DNA of 64,000 bases from assembly GCA_910578865.1 (NCBI GenBank), contig CAJTRM010000006.1:67978-131977 (forward strand). The letters run 5' to 3'. Position numbers and translations under genes: made by a program. Shown piece by piece: positions 8,258 through 16,300 of the stretch. This DNA comes from an uncultured Dorea sp. (lineage in GTDB: Bacteria > Bacillota_A > Clostridia > Lachnospirales > Lachnospiraceae). How positions within the stretch are numbered: position 1 is the first letter of the stretch; every line of letters begins with the position of its first letter. The notes beneath the pieces were generated by a model that saw only the letters and a program-made list of their open reading frames with translations, had not been told where the DNA came from and searched no databases.

Positions 8258-9162
8258 GAGCTTCTGCCCCCCTTCTTACAGCTTTCCGCAAGATACGCCA
8301 GCAGCTTCCACAGGCAGGCGCAGAGCAAAATAATCAGCAGTGATATGACACTGAGTGCAGCCGCCCTGGAAAAATTGAAATTCTGGAACCCGGCCTGCCG
8401 GATCAGATACGGCAGCGTGGTAGTTGCGCCTGCCGGTCCTCCGTTCGTCAGGATATAGATGATCGAAAATGAATTAAAGGACCACACAAACAACAGCAAC
8501 GCACATCTTTTGATAATCGGCATCATCCACGGTATTTTAATGTACCGGAACACCTGAAGCGCATTTGCCCCGTCAATTCTGGCTGCTTCCACATGGCCGT
8601 CCGGAACAGCGCTTAATTTTGCGTACGTCATAATTGCCACAAACGGCGCTGTTCTCCAGACATTTGCCAGAATGATCATTGCCATGGCAAGCTTCCCGTC
8701 AAAGAAAAAGGACGTCTCTGATGTAATAAGTCCTGTCTTTAAAAGGATATAATATATCAATCCGGAGTCGGCTGAAAATAACCATTTCCACACGTAAGCA
8801 GTTACCGACTCCGGTATGATCCACGGCATGAGGATGATTGCCTTTACGATTGAGATCCCTTTTATGCGGAATGTCATCACAACCGCATAGAACATTCCGA
8901 GAGCCATGGTCAGTCCTACACATCCTGCAATAAAGACCATGGTCAGTTTTATTGCACTGACGGATGCTCTATCCGCCAGAATATCCATATAATTCTTCAG
9001 CCCTACAAATTGCCACTCCTGCCTCATAAGACCATAATCTGTGAAGCTCATCCCGATATTCAGTATGAACGGGCACAATGCAAAGATAAATATCAGGATG
9101 AGAAATGGCGTACTGTAAAGATAAGGCAGTAATTTTCTGCATTGTTTCGTCATATTCTTCAC
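8254..9162 (-). CDS. Sugar ABC transporter permease, MalF/CUT1 type
   Basis: The 302-residue protein has six predicted transmembrane helices and the EAA loop (GHVEAARIDGANALQVFRYI followed by KIPWMMPI). It pairs with the MalG-like permease with which it overlaps by 4 bp. It lies 8 bp downstream of the lipoprotein receptor gene, in the usual order receptor-MalF-MalG. Its likely cargo is the compound handled by the adjacent isomerases and dehydrogenase. Confidence 0.9.
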   Translation of the reverse strand: MKNMTKQCRKLLPYLYSTPFLILIFIFALCPFILNIGMSFTDYGLMRQEWQFVGLKNYMDILADRASVSAIKLTMVFIAGCVGLTMALGMFYAVVMTFRIKGISIVKAIILMPWIIPESVTAYVWKWLFSADSGLIYYILLKTGLITSETSFFFDGKLAMAMIILANVWRTAPFVAIMTYAKLSAVPDGHVEAARIDGANALQVFRYIKIPWMMPIIKRCALLLFVWSFNSFSIIYILTNGGPAGATTTLPYLIRQAGFQNFNFSRAAALSVISLLIILLCACLWKLLAYLAESCKKGGRSS

Positions 9163-9170
9163 TTCCCGTT

Positions 9171-10451
9171 TTATTTGTTGTCATCAATCGCCTTCTGTAT
9201 GGTGTCATTCAACATTTTTGCCGCCTGATCCGCCGGCATGTCTCCGCTGAATGTCACCTCCTGGAATACCGGAAGCACCGCGGTCGTCATCTCACTTCTG
9301 AGATGAAAATCTGCCGGTGAAATGCCGGTACCGTACTGCATCAGTTCCTGGAACTGCGGGTAATAGGCTTTCTGCTCTTCTGTAAAATATTCTTCTGCAT
9401 CCTTTCTTCCACTGAGACCTGCTGTCATTGCCCCTGCATGCTCCGGATCGGCCTTATACTCCAGGAACTGAAAAGCCAGATCTTTATTCTTGGAATTCGC
9501 AAAGATTCCAAGGTTCCAGCCGCTCATAAGCGCCTTCTGCTCTCCGGCCCCTCTCGGGAACGGAGCGGTAATCAGCTTTTCCCTTACCTCTTCATTCAGG
9601 GCATCATACATCCATGCGCCGCCGATGGTACAGCCTGCTTTCCCGGAATTCAGTGCGTCATACATTGCCATATCGTCCATAGTTGCAAGGGTATCTCCAT
9701 CAATAGCGGCAAAGATTTTCCTGACATTTTCAATCCACTTTGCACCTGTCTCATTATCAAGGGCTGCCTTCCAGCTGTCTCCTTCCTTCTCTACAAACTC
9801 TCCGCCGTCGGTAAATAAAAACAGTCCCATCAACTGGCAGGGAATGGCAGTCGAATTGAAGCGGAGCGCCATCGGCAGGTAATCCTTTGCTTTTGCTTTT
9901 TCGCAGTAATCAATAAATTCTTCGATTGTTGCAGGGGGATTTTCAAATCCAAGGTCAGCCAGCACGTCTTTGTTGTAAATCGTGGTCTGCACATCCGCAA
10001 CCTGCGGGATTGCATACACAGAACCATCCACTGAATTTCTCTCAATGGTGGACTGTACAAAATCATCCCATTTTAAAATATCCGACTTCTCCTCATAAGT
10101 ATCCAGCGGCTCAAGGATTCCTGCCTTTGCCATCTGCGACACAAAATCCGACTCTACAAACACCACATCAAAATCACTTCCCCCGCTTGCACCGACGTTC
10201 ATCAGCTTCTGGTGCAGCTCTGCGTACGGAGTTTCTACAAAATTAACTTTTACTCCGTACTCCTCCTCAAATCCTTTCGCACCTTCTTTGATCAGATATC
10301 CGTCTGTTCCTTCTGTAGAACCGTCGATCAGGACCGTCAGTTCTTTTCCCTCTGCTGTCCCTTCCGCTTTCTTTTCTTCTTTGCCTCCGCACCCAAACAG
10401 TGATAAAACCATAGCCGCCACAAGGCCCATACTGATCAGTCTTCTCTTCAT
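9171..10451 (-). CDS. Sugar ABC transporter substrate-binding lipoprotein
   Basis: The 426-residue protein starts MKRRLISMGLVAAMVLSLFG, followed by a lipobox Cys (LFGC), so it is a lipoprotein anchored outside the membrane. The rest is a cluster B (family 1) solute-binding protein: TVLIDGSTEGTDGYLIKEGA, an early FVETPYAELHQKLMN segment, and the late GWNLGIFANSKNKDLAFQFL motif typical of sugar receptors. It delivers its ligand to the two permeases immediately downstream. It is 1 bp after the Gfo/Idh/MocA gene, so all are co-transcribed from the promoter near 12720-12748. The ligand cannot be told from sequence. Confidence 0.9.
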   Translation of the reverse strand: MKRRLISMGLVAAMVLSLFGCGGKEEKKAEGTAEGKELTVLIDGSTEGTDGYLIKEGAKGFEEEYGVKVNFVETPYAELHQKLMNVGASGGSDFDVVFVESDFVSQMAKAGILEPLDTYEEKSDILKWDDFVQSTIERNSVDGSVYAIPQVADVQTTIYNKDVLADLGFENPPATIEEFIDYCEKAKAKDYLPMALRFNSTAIPCQLMGLFLFTDGGEFVEKEGDSWKAALDNETGAKWIENVRKIFAAIDGDTLATMDDMAMYDALNSGKAGCTIGGAWMYDALNEEVREKLITAPFPRGAGEQKALMSGWNLGIFANSKNKDLAFQFLEYKADPEHAGAMTAGLSGRKDAEEYFTEEQKAYYPQFQELMQYGTGISPADFHLRSEMTTAVLPVFQEVTFSGDMPADQAAKMLNDTIQKAIDDNK

Positions 10452-10452
10452 G

Positions 10453-11601
10453 TCATTCTTCCTCCTTTTTTATCTCCACCCAGCAATCTTGCCGGCTGCT
10501 TTCGATACATGCCTCTACTATTTTATTCATGTAATAACCTTCCTCAAATGTTGCATAGCGATATTCCTTCCCGGAACCGCCTATAGACGAATAGAATTCC
10601 CTCATACCATTTGTCAGGGCATCCGTCCATCCTGCCGGATGACCGTTAGGCAGTGTGATAAACGGCTTTGCATATTCCGTCACATACTGCTGCCCCGCAA
10701 AGATAACTTCATTCCCGGCGTCTCTGCGGCCGATCCACAGTTTATCCGGATTCTCCTGATTCCATTCCATAGATTCTCCGGTCCCGCCCAGAAAAACCTT
10801 CAGTCCGTTTTTCTTACCGGCACATACCTGGCTCACAACAAGGCTTCCCGTCATCCCGCCTTCCAGACGGAAGAGGATCATGGCTCCGTCCTCATTTTCC
10901 ACCGGCACATTTTCATAATCTCCGATCAGGCTGTTTTCCGAAAATGTACCTGTTTTTCCGTAACATTTCCGGAAAGGGTATTGCCTGTGGAACCGGGCAT
11001 AAACAGCCGTGACCTTCTCACCGGTCACATACTGCAGAGTATCAAAGCAATGAGAGCCTATGTCCGCCACTGCTCTGGACGCTCCTCCTGTGTCCTTGCG
11101 GACTCTCCAGTCAAAATCCGTATCATATAAAAGCCAGTCTTGAAGATACTCAAGCTGAATATGTGCGAACTCACCCAACCGTCCCGAAAGGACCCGTCCC
11201 TTCATCTCCTGTACCATCACGTTATTTCTGTAGTTAAAATTGACCCCCGCTCTTCTTTTTTTCTCTTTTGCAAGCATACAAAGTTCATAAGACCCTGCAG
11301 ATTCAAGCGTCAGGGGCTTCTCACTGTATACGTGACGTCCCGCCTTCAGTATTTCTGAATTGACTTCATAATGCATATGGTTCGGCGTGCAGTCATGAAT
11401 CACATCCAGATCCTCTTTCCTCAGCATTTCTTTATAGTCTTTGTAATATCGGGCAATTCCATTCTTACGGCACCACTCTTCCATAGCCGGATCCGGGTCT
11501 GCGCCTGCCGCCACCTCTGCCCCCGGGATCCTTCTCACCGCCTCGATATGCTTTCTGCCGATAAACCCAAGTCCGATTACTCCTGTCTTTATCTGCTTCA
11601 T
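10453..11601 (-). CDS. Gfo/Idh/MocA-family NAD(P)-dependent oxidoreductase
   Basis: The 382-residue protein has an N-terminal Rossmann fold (KTGVIGLGFIGRKHIEAVRR) and the family EKP motif (GRHVYSEKPLTLE), whose Lys is involved in catalysis and nucleotide binding. The C-terminal part is the typical alpha/beta dimerisation and substrate domain (GGASRAVADIGSHCFDTLQY). Family members oxidise or reduce sugars, inositols or their acids. The gene sits between a TIM-barrel isomerase and an ABC receptor gene, a combination seen in inositol and rare-sugar pathways such as levoglucosan or 3-keto-glycoside use. Those are family analogies; the substrate here is inferred only as the imported sugar. Confidence 0.88.
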   Translation of the reverse strand: MKQIKTGVIGLGFIGRKHIEAVRRIPGAEVAAGADPDPAMEEWCRKNGIARYYKDYKEMLRKEDLDVIHDCTPNHMHYEVNSEILKAGRHVYSEKPLTLESAGSYELCMLAKEKKRRAGVNFNYRNNVMVQEMKGRVLSGRLGEFAHIQLEYLQDWLLYDTDFDWRVRKDTGGASRAVADIGSHCFDTLQYVTGEKVTAVYARFHRQYPFRKCYGKTGTFSENSLIGDYENVPVENEDGAMILFRLEGGMTGSLVVSQVCAGKKNGLKVFLGGTGESMEWNQENPDKLWIGRRDAGNEVIFAGQQYVTEYAKPFITLPNGHPAGWTDALTNGMREFYSSIGGSGKEYRYATFEEGYYMNKIVEACIESSRQDCWVEIKKEEE

Positions 11602-11669
11602 CTTTCTTTCACCTCCTTTGACTGTCGTCTTCGCCGCAGCGCTTCTCCGCTCCGGTCATACACATCCGT

Positions 11670-12581
11670 TTAAACAAACTGGCTCAGATAACGCTTACTG
11701 ATCCTGAGGGAATCTTTGATGCTCTCCCCGCTGCCTTCAAAGGATTTATCTTCTATCTCAATGCAGGCGGGGCCATCATAGCCGATTTCCTTAAGGGCTG
11801 CAATGTATTCTCCCCAATTCACATCTCCGTGGCCCGGGATCCTCGGCGTCATAAAAGTTAACGGCTCCGCCAGGATCCCTACCTCCTCAAGCTTCTCACG
11901 GTGAAGCTTGATATCCTTGTAATGGACATGGAAAATCTTGTCCCTGAACTCATAGATCGGACGGATATAGTTGATTCCCTGCCAGACAAAATGGGACGGA
12001 TCATAATTCAATCCAAGGTATTCGCTGTCTATGATAGAAAAAAGCCTTCTCCAGACCGGAGGCGTGCTGGCCAGATTATGACCTCCCGGCCACTCGTCGG
12101 CAGTAAACAGCATCGGGCAGTTTTCAATCGCTATCCTGACCTTCCTCTCCTGTGCAAATTGAACGATAGGCTTCCACACCCTTTCATATTCTTTGATATT
12201 TTCTTCCACGCCCTTTGCCGGCATGCGTCCGATAAAAGTAGCTACCAGATAGATTCCAAGCATGGCCGACGCCTCAATTACTTTTTTCAGGTGGCAAATA
12301 TAAAACTCCCGTTTTTCGGGATCCGGATCCATCATATTCGGGTAATAAGAAAGGGCAGATATCTGAACCTTTCTTTTTCTGCAGCACTCTCTGATATGAG
12401 AGGCACCTTCTGCATCGAGAGTGTCTACATCAATATGGGTTACGCCGGCATATCTTCTCTGAGCCTTTCCCTTTGGCCAACAGGCAGCTTCTATACATTC
12501 AAACCCATTCTCCGATGCAAAATCCAGAACCTCTTCCAATGTATGGTCTGCCAGTATGGCACTCACAAATCCTTGTTTCAT
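11670..12581 (-). CDS. Sugar phosphate isomerase/epimerase (TIM barrel), first gene of the importer operon
   Basis: The 303-residue TIM-barrel protein starts MKQGFVSAILADHTLEEVLD. It has metal-ligand motifs AIENCPMLF, LGLNYDPSHFVW, KIFHVHYKDIK and ACIEIED. It differs from the two tandem isomerases at 5-7 kb and looks more like IolE/inosose or hydroxypyruvate-type epimerases. I chose the ATG at 12579-12581 with an AAAGGAG site, rather than an in-frame start 69 bp upstream with no such site. It is the first gene of the operon running down to 5453, behind the promoter at 12720-12748. With the Gfo/Idh/MocA enzyme it probably forms an oxidation-isomerisation step (inference). Confidence 0.85.
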   Translation of the reverse strand: MKQGFVSAILADHTLEEVLDFASENGFECIEAACWPKGKAQRRYAGVTHIDVDTLDAEGASHIRECCRKRKVQISALSYYPNMMDPDPEKREFYICHLKKVIEASAMLGIYLVATFIGRMPAKGVEENIKEYERVWKPIVQFAQERKVRIAIENCPMLFTADEWPGGHNLASTPPVWRRLFSIIDSEYLGLNYDPSHFVWQGINYIRPIYEFRDKIFHVHYKDIKLHREKLEEVGILAEPLTFMTPRIPGHGDVNWGEYIAALKEIGYDGPACIEIEDKSFEGSGESIKDSLRISKRYLSQFV

Positions 12582-12699
12582 CTCCTCTCCTTTCCTGCCG
12601 CTGTGTACAGAGGGATACACGTTCCAGCCACTCTGCGCCCCTCCGCGCATTCTCTGTGTTTCTGGATTCGGTAATTATTTCGTAATATATTACTTTATT

Positions 12700-12714
12700 A
12701 TGTAATTTTTACAT
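12700..12714. promoter_or_regulatory. Inverted repeat ATGTAA-TTT-TTACAT, candidate operator 1
   Basis: ATGTAA (12700-12705) and TTACAT (12709-12714) form an inverted repeat at the predicted transcription start of the minus-strand operon. A closely related repeat is at 12816-12833. The TGTAA/TTACA half-sites resemble LacI-family half-sites, so the LacI protein encoded at 12855 is the natural candidate (inference). The central CG usual in such sites is absent. Confidence 0.45.
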
Positions 12715-12719
12715 TTTTA

Positions 12720-12748
12720 ATTATAATGTCTATTGACAGCTTTTTCAA
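12720..12748 (-). promoter_or_regulatory. Predicted sigma-A promoter of the importer/isomerase operon
   Basis: On the minus strand, TTGAAA (12743-12748) and consensus TATAAT (12720-12725) are exactly 17 bp apart. The leader to the ATG at 12581 is about 130 nt. Its -35 lies inside the spacer of the plus-strand lacI promoter, so the two promoters compete for the same DNA. Confidence 0.75.
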
Positions 12749-12761
12749 TCCCTTATATAAT
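12733..12761 (+). promoter_or_regulatory. Perfect-consensus sigma-A promoter of the lacI gene
   Basis: TTGACA (12733-12738) and TATAAT (12756-12761) have a 17-bp spacer, a full match to the sigma-A consensus. It points toward the LacI gene, about 90 bp upstream of its ATG, and interlocks with the minus-strand promoter 12720-12748. Confidence 0.8.
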
Positions 12762-12815
12762 TTTCATTAACAAGCGCAGTTGACATCTGTTTTTTATTGC
12801 ACTTTGCACAATTAG

Positions 12816-12833
12816 TATGTAATTTTTTACATA
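12816..12833. promoter_or_regulatory. Perfect inverted repeat TATGTAA-TTTT-TTACATA, candidate operator 2
   Basis: A perfect 7-bp inverted repeat with a 4-nt centre lies between the lacI promoter and its ribosome binding site. It matches the repeat at 12700-12714 in both half-sites. It is placed where bound protein would block elongation from the lacI promoter, consistent with autoregulation (inference). Confidence 0.5.
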
Positions 12834-12854
12834 CAATACATCTTGGAGGAACTC

Positions 12855-13883
12855 ATGTCATTATCTAAAAATATTACAATTGCCCAGATTGCCAGAGAGG
12901 CCAGTGTATCTGTGGCAACCGTGTCACGTATTATTAATAAAAACGGCTATGTCAAACCGGAAACACGCCAGAAGGTCATCGAAGCTATGGACGCATTAGG
13001 TTATCAGCCTAAATTTATGAAATCTGATTCCGCCCAGAATTCTTATTCCCTTCTGGTCTGCCTTCCTGATTTCCGGAACCCTTTTAACAGCGACGTCATT
13101 GACGGAATACAGGCTACGGCCCTCAGCCGGGGATACCGGACCTTCTATTATGAAGCCCGGGATTTTAAAGATTCTCTCATGGAATATGACAGTATTCTGA
13201 AAAAGAATAACTTCTGCGGGATCTTGCTGGTGCATGATGTTGCAAACCCGGAACTTCTGGACGACCTAAGGCTGCGGTATCCTGTCGTAATGTGCTCTGA
13301 ACACTGCGACCGCCCCAATGTCTCTTTTGTCTCTATTGATGACAATTATTCCGCACAGACAGCCGTTAATTATCTGATCTCCATCGGAAGGACAAACATT
13401 GCACTGATCAACAGTATGCTCACCAACAATTATGCCCGCCACCGGGAAAAAGGCTTTTTCGCCGCAATGACAAAGGCTGGTTTAAACATACCGCCGGACT
13501 GGGTGACCCATGTGTCCGCAATTAATTTTGAGATGGCAGTATCCTCCGTCACCAGCATCCTCTCCGGGGAGGACAGGCCAAACGCTTTCTTCTGCGTCTC
13601 AGACGTTTTTGCTGCCGCTGCGATCAAAGCAATACAGAACTTCGGGCTGAATGTGCCCGGCGATATTTCAGTGGTGGGATTTGATAACATAGACTTATCC
13701 CGGATGACCGTACCGTCCATCACAACGATCAGCCAGCCCAGCTTCCAGATCGGCCAGCAGGCCTGTGATCTTTTGATTAATCTGATAGAGAATCCTTCCT
13801 CTACAACCAAACATGTCCTGCTGAACACAGAACTGATCGTGCGTGACTCCACAGCCGGATACACCGCCGAAAAAAAACATTGA
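12855..13883 (+). CDS. LacI-family transcriptional regulator
   Basis: The 342-residue protein has the LacI N-terminal helix-turn-helix (ITIAQIAREASVSVATVSRI) followed by a hinge and a periplasmic-binding-like sugar domain (SLLVCLPDFRNPFNSDVIDG). The C-terminal NVPGDISVVGFDNIDLS is the family signature. I chose the ATG at 12855, which follows GGAGGAACTC, over an in-frame TTG that lies within that site. It diverges from the isomerase/oxidoreductase/ABC operon and probably represses it until a sugar is present. Inverted repeats at 12700-12714 and 12816-12833 are candidate binding sites. Confidence 0.92.
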   Translation: MSLSKNITIAQIAREASVSVATVSRIINKNGYVKPETRQKVIEAMDALGYQPKFMKSDSAQNSYSLLVCLPDFRNPFNSDVIDGIQATALSRGYRTFYYEARDFKDSLMEYDSILKKNNFCGILLVHDVANPELLDDLRLRYPVVMCSEHCDRPNVSFVSIDDNYSAQTAVNYLISIGRTNIALINSMLTNNYARHREKGFFAAMTKAGLNIPPDWVTHVSAINFEMAVSSVTSILSGEDRPNAFFCVSDVFAAAAIKAIQNFGLNVPGDISVVGFDNIDLSRMTVPSITTISQPSFQIGQQACDLLINLIENPSSTTKHVLLNTELIVRDSTAGYTAEKKH

Positions 13884-13931
13884 CTTTTCTTCCCAATCTT
13901 CTATAATATGCATGGAGGATTGGAGGAAATT

Positions 13932-14795
13932 ATGACAGCATCTAAAACATTTAACAAAAATATCCTGTTTTTACATATAGCCGTAATGCTCTTCGGACTG
14001 TCCGGTGTCGTCGCACAGTTTGTAGAGATTCCGGCAGTCTTGGCAGCGCTTGGAAGGGTCATCTGCTCTTCCCTGCTGTTACTTCTTATTGCAGTTTTCA
14101 AAAAAGACAGCCTTCGGCTCCAATCAAAAAAAGACTACTCTCTGATCATTTTCACGGGTGCGGTAATGGCAGTCCACTGGACAACCTTTTTCCAGTCTAT
14201 CCAGGTATCCTCTGTGGCAATCGGAACCATTACCTTTTCCACATTCCCGCTGTTTCTGACCTTTCTCGAACCTGTAGTCTTTCATGAAAAATTAAAAAGG
14301 CAAAGTATTATCAGTGCAGTTATCCTGTTTGTCGGCGTGCTGATCACCATCCCGGAGTTCTCCATGGCAAATAACACGACCGTCGGCATTATCTGGGGAA
14401 TGATCTGCAGCTTCACTTATGCAGTTATGACACTGGCCAACCGTTATTTTTCCGCCCGCTATACAGGCAGGATCATATGCCTGTATGAACAGGGGACGGC
14501 CGCCGTTGTGCTTTTCCCGGCATTGTTCATCGTACAGGCTTCCTGGAGACTGCCGGATATGGCCGGAGTGGCCTTCGTCGGATTTATCTGTACGGCATTT
14601 GCGTACTCTCTCTATGTGTCTGCACAAAAGGGGGTAAAAGCCCAGACTGCCGGAATTATCTCCGGAATGGAAACGGTCTACGGCATCCTCTACGCCCTCC
14701 TGTTCCTGGGGGAAGTACCGGGCATACGGGAATTGGCAGGCGGCGCGGTGATCCTGGGCGTTGCAATGTATTCCTCCCTGAAATCAAACCAATAA
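13932..14795 (+). CDS. EamA/DMT-superfamily transporter
   Basis: The 287-residue protein has about ten hydrophobic helices arranged as two EamA repeats, the usual size for drug/metabolite exporters of the RhaT/YdcZ type (for example AVMLFGLSGVVAQFVEIPAV early, and ISGMETVYGILYALLFLGEV late). I chose the ATG at 13932, preceded by TTGGAGGAAATT, over one 24 bp upstream. It starts 48 bp after the LacI gene in the same direction and may be co-transcribed. The substrate is unknown. Confidence 0.85.
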   Translation: MTASKTFNKNILFLHIAVMLFGLSGVVAQFVEIPAVLAALGRVICSSLLLLLIAVFKKDSLRLQSKKDYSLIIFTGAVMAVHWTTFFQSIQVSSVAIGTITFSTFPLFLTFLEPVVFHEKLKRQSIISAVILFVGVLITIPEFSMANNTTVGIIWGMICSFTYAVMTLANRYFSARYTGRIICLYEQGTAAVVLFPALFIVQASWRLPDMAGVAFVGFICTAFAYSLYVSAQKGVKAQTAGIISGMETVYGILYALLFLGEVPGIRELAGGAVILGVAMYSSLKSNQ

Positions 14796-14802
14796 TTTAA
14801 AT

Positions 14803-14852
14803 ACTCCTTTTTGACAAGAAACATTATCTGTTACTTCTCGTCAAAAAGGAGT
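14803..14852. terminator. Bidirectional stem-loop between two convergent genes
   Basis: ACTCCTTTTTGACAAGAA (14803-14820) pairs with TTCTCGTCAAAAAGGAGT (14835-14852), 18 bp with one mismatch or wobble and a 14-nt loop. It lies between the EamA gene and the convergent GPH carrier gene. Neither side has a long T-run, but the T-rich arm and the position favour a shared terminator. Confidence 0.65.
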
Positions 14853-14871
14853 TGTCTATTAGGGGGCTTAT

Positions 14872-16284
14872 TTACAATATGTCTTCAAATTCTTCTGTAG
14901 AATAATCCTGTCCTGCCAGTTTCAGTTTCTTAGCCTCCTGCATTGCCCGGAATTTTTCTCTTGTCACCGGATATCTCCAGATAACCAGCGCACAGAGCAG
15001 CATCAGCACTCCCGGGATCCAGGACGACATGTCTGTAACCGCTGCCTTCGCACTGTCCGGCTGTACCGCCAATTCCGCCTGATAACCCCTGGCCTCCAGA
15101 ATAAGTCCTACGACCTGGAGCGCTGTCGCCTTCCCTAATTTGATAAAAAAGGAGAAGTAGGAGATCATCACACCCGTCAGCATCTCGCCGCACCGGAACT
15201 CATAAACCTCGCACGTATCATACAGCAGGTTATAGCTTAACACCAGAAAGCTGATGATTCCGAAATGTGCCATACAGAACTGTACTGCCTGCATAGTAAT
15301 GCTGTGGAATCCGATCAGTTTAAATGCACTCAGTGAAACACCTGCAATAGCCATAAATATAATAAATACATATTTTTTATCATATTTGACAGCCAGCTTC
15401 CCGACCAGCATCGATAAAATGACTCCTACAATCGTTCCCGACGTATATACGATAGCCGTATCTGCTTCTGTCGCCCCTACTACCACCAGTGCGTTGTAGA
15501 TGACTGTAGCATTGCACGTATTAAATGCAAAGTAGAACAAAAAGGACGCTGCGATAATCAAAATGTACGGCTTGTAGGTAAGCACCTTTCCAAGGCTTTT
15601 AAGGAGCGGCTCACTCTTGTCCTGGGGCTGATATCTGATCTCCCATCCTCTTGTGGAACGCCATGTAATCAGAATTGCAAGGCCTGCAATAAATCCCAGC
15701 GTCAAAGCTGCAAGCATCCACGCACGCACTTCCGTCACTCCCATATTTTTAAATGCTGTCACCAGTAGAAGCGGAAGCGCATTTGCAAACAGGAGACCGA
15801 ACGTCCCGAACACCTGCCTGATGGAAGATGCCCTCGTCTTCTCGTCGTTGTTGGTCGTAAGCTCTGAACCAAGTGACAGATAAGGAATGTTAAACAGTGT
15901 ATAGGATGTCCAGTAAAAAATAGTCATAACCGTAAAGTACACAAATTTCATTCCTGCCGATACATCTACCGCCGTGAACAACAGCATCGTAAAGACGATG
16001 ATCGGGACAACGGATATTAACAGAAACGGTCTTCTGCGTCCCGCCTTCAGCTTACACCTGTCCGACATGGTTCCGATCACAGGGTCGCTGACCGCGTCCC
16101 ACATAACGCCGATAAAGACAATGGTTCCTGCAAGGGCAGGCCTGATTCCTGCAATATTTGTCAGGAAAAATATCAGGAACGCACCGACAAATTCTGTGAT
16201 AATCGTGTCTCCAAGATTCGCGATACCAAATCCCATTTTCACTGTCATTGGAAGTTTCCGGTCATATTTTTCTTGATTTTCCAT
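14872..16284 (-). CDS. GPH-family (glycoside-pentoside-hexuronide type) cation symporter
   Basis: The 470-residue membrane protein has about 12 predicted helices and the GPH signatures: MGFGIANLGDTIITEFVGAF at the start, then MWDAVSDPVIGTMSDR and KAGRRRPFLLISVVPI in the first cytoplasmic loop. GPH carriers couple uptake of sugars or glucuronides, and sometimes other small molecules, to H+ or Na+. I chose the ATG at 16282-16284 after AAGGAAGGAG. It is the last gene of the P-protein-like operon, 16 bp after the NAD-kinase-like gene. As no sugar enzyme is nearby, it may import the substrate of that pathway instead (inference). Confidence 0.88.
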   Translation of the reverse strand: MENQEKYDRKLPMTVKMGFGIANLGDTIITEFVGAFLIFFLTNIAGIRPALAGTIVFIGVMWDAVSDPVIGTMSDRCKLKAGRRRPFLLISVVPIIVFTMLLFTAVDVSAGMKFVYFTVMTIFYWTSYTLFNIPYLSLGSELTTNNDEKTRASSIRQVFGTFGLLFANALPLLLVTAFKNMGVTEVRAWMLAALTLGFIAGLAILITWRSTRGWEIRYQPQDKSEPLLKSLGKVLTYKPYILIIAASFLFYFAFNTCNATVIYNALVVVGATEADTAIVYTSGTIVGVILSMLVGKLAVKYDKKYVFIIFMAIAGVSLSAFKLIGFHSITMQAVQFCMAHFGIISFLVLSYNLLYDTCEVYEFRCGEMLTGVMISYFSFFIKLGKATALQVVGLILEARGYQAELAVQPDSAKAAVTDMSSWIPGVLMLLCALVIWRYPVTREKFRAMQEAKKLKLAGQDYSTEEFEDIL

Positions 16285-16300
16285 CTCTTTTCTCCTTCCT

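Noticed and set aside
10288..11130. Plus-strand open frame of 280 codons
   Set aside because: It is antisense to the start of the receptor gene and most of the Gfo/Idh/MocA gene; both sense genes have clear family motifs.
11901..12674. Plus-strand open frame of 257 codons
   Set aside because: It lies wholly opposite the TIM-barrel isomerase gene and shows no recognisable domain or start signal.
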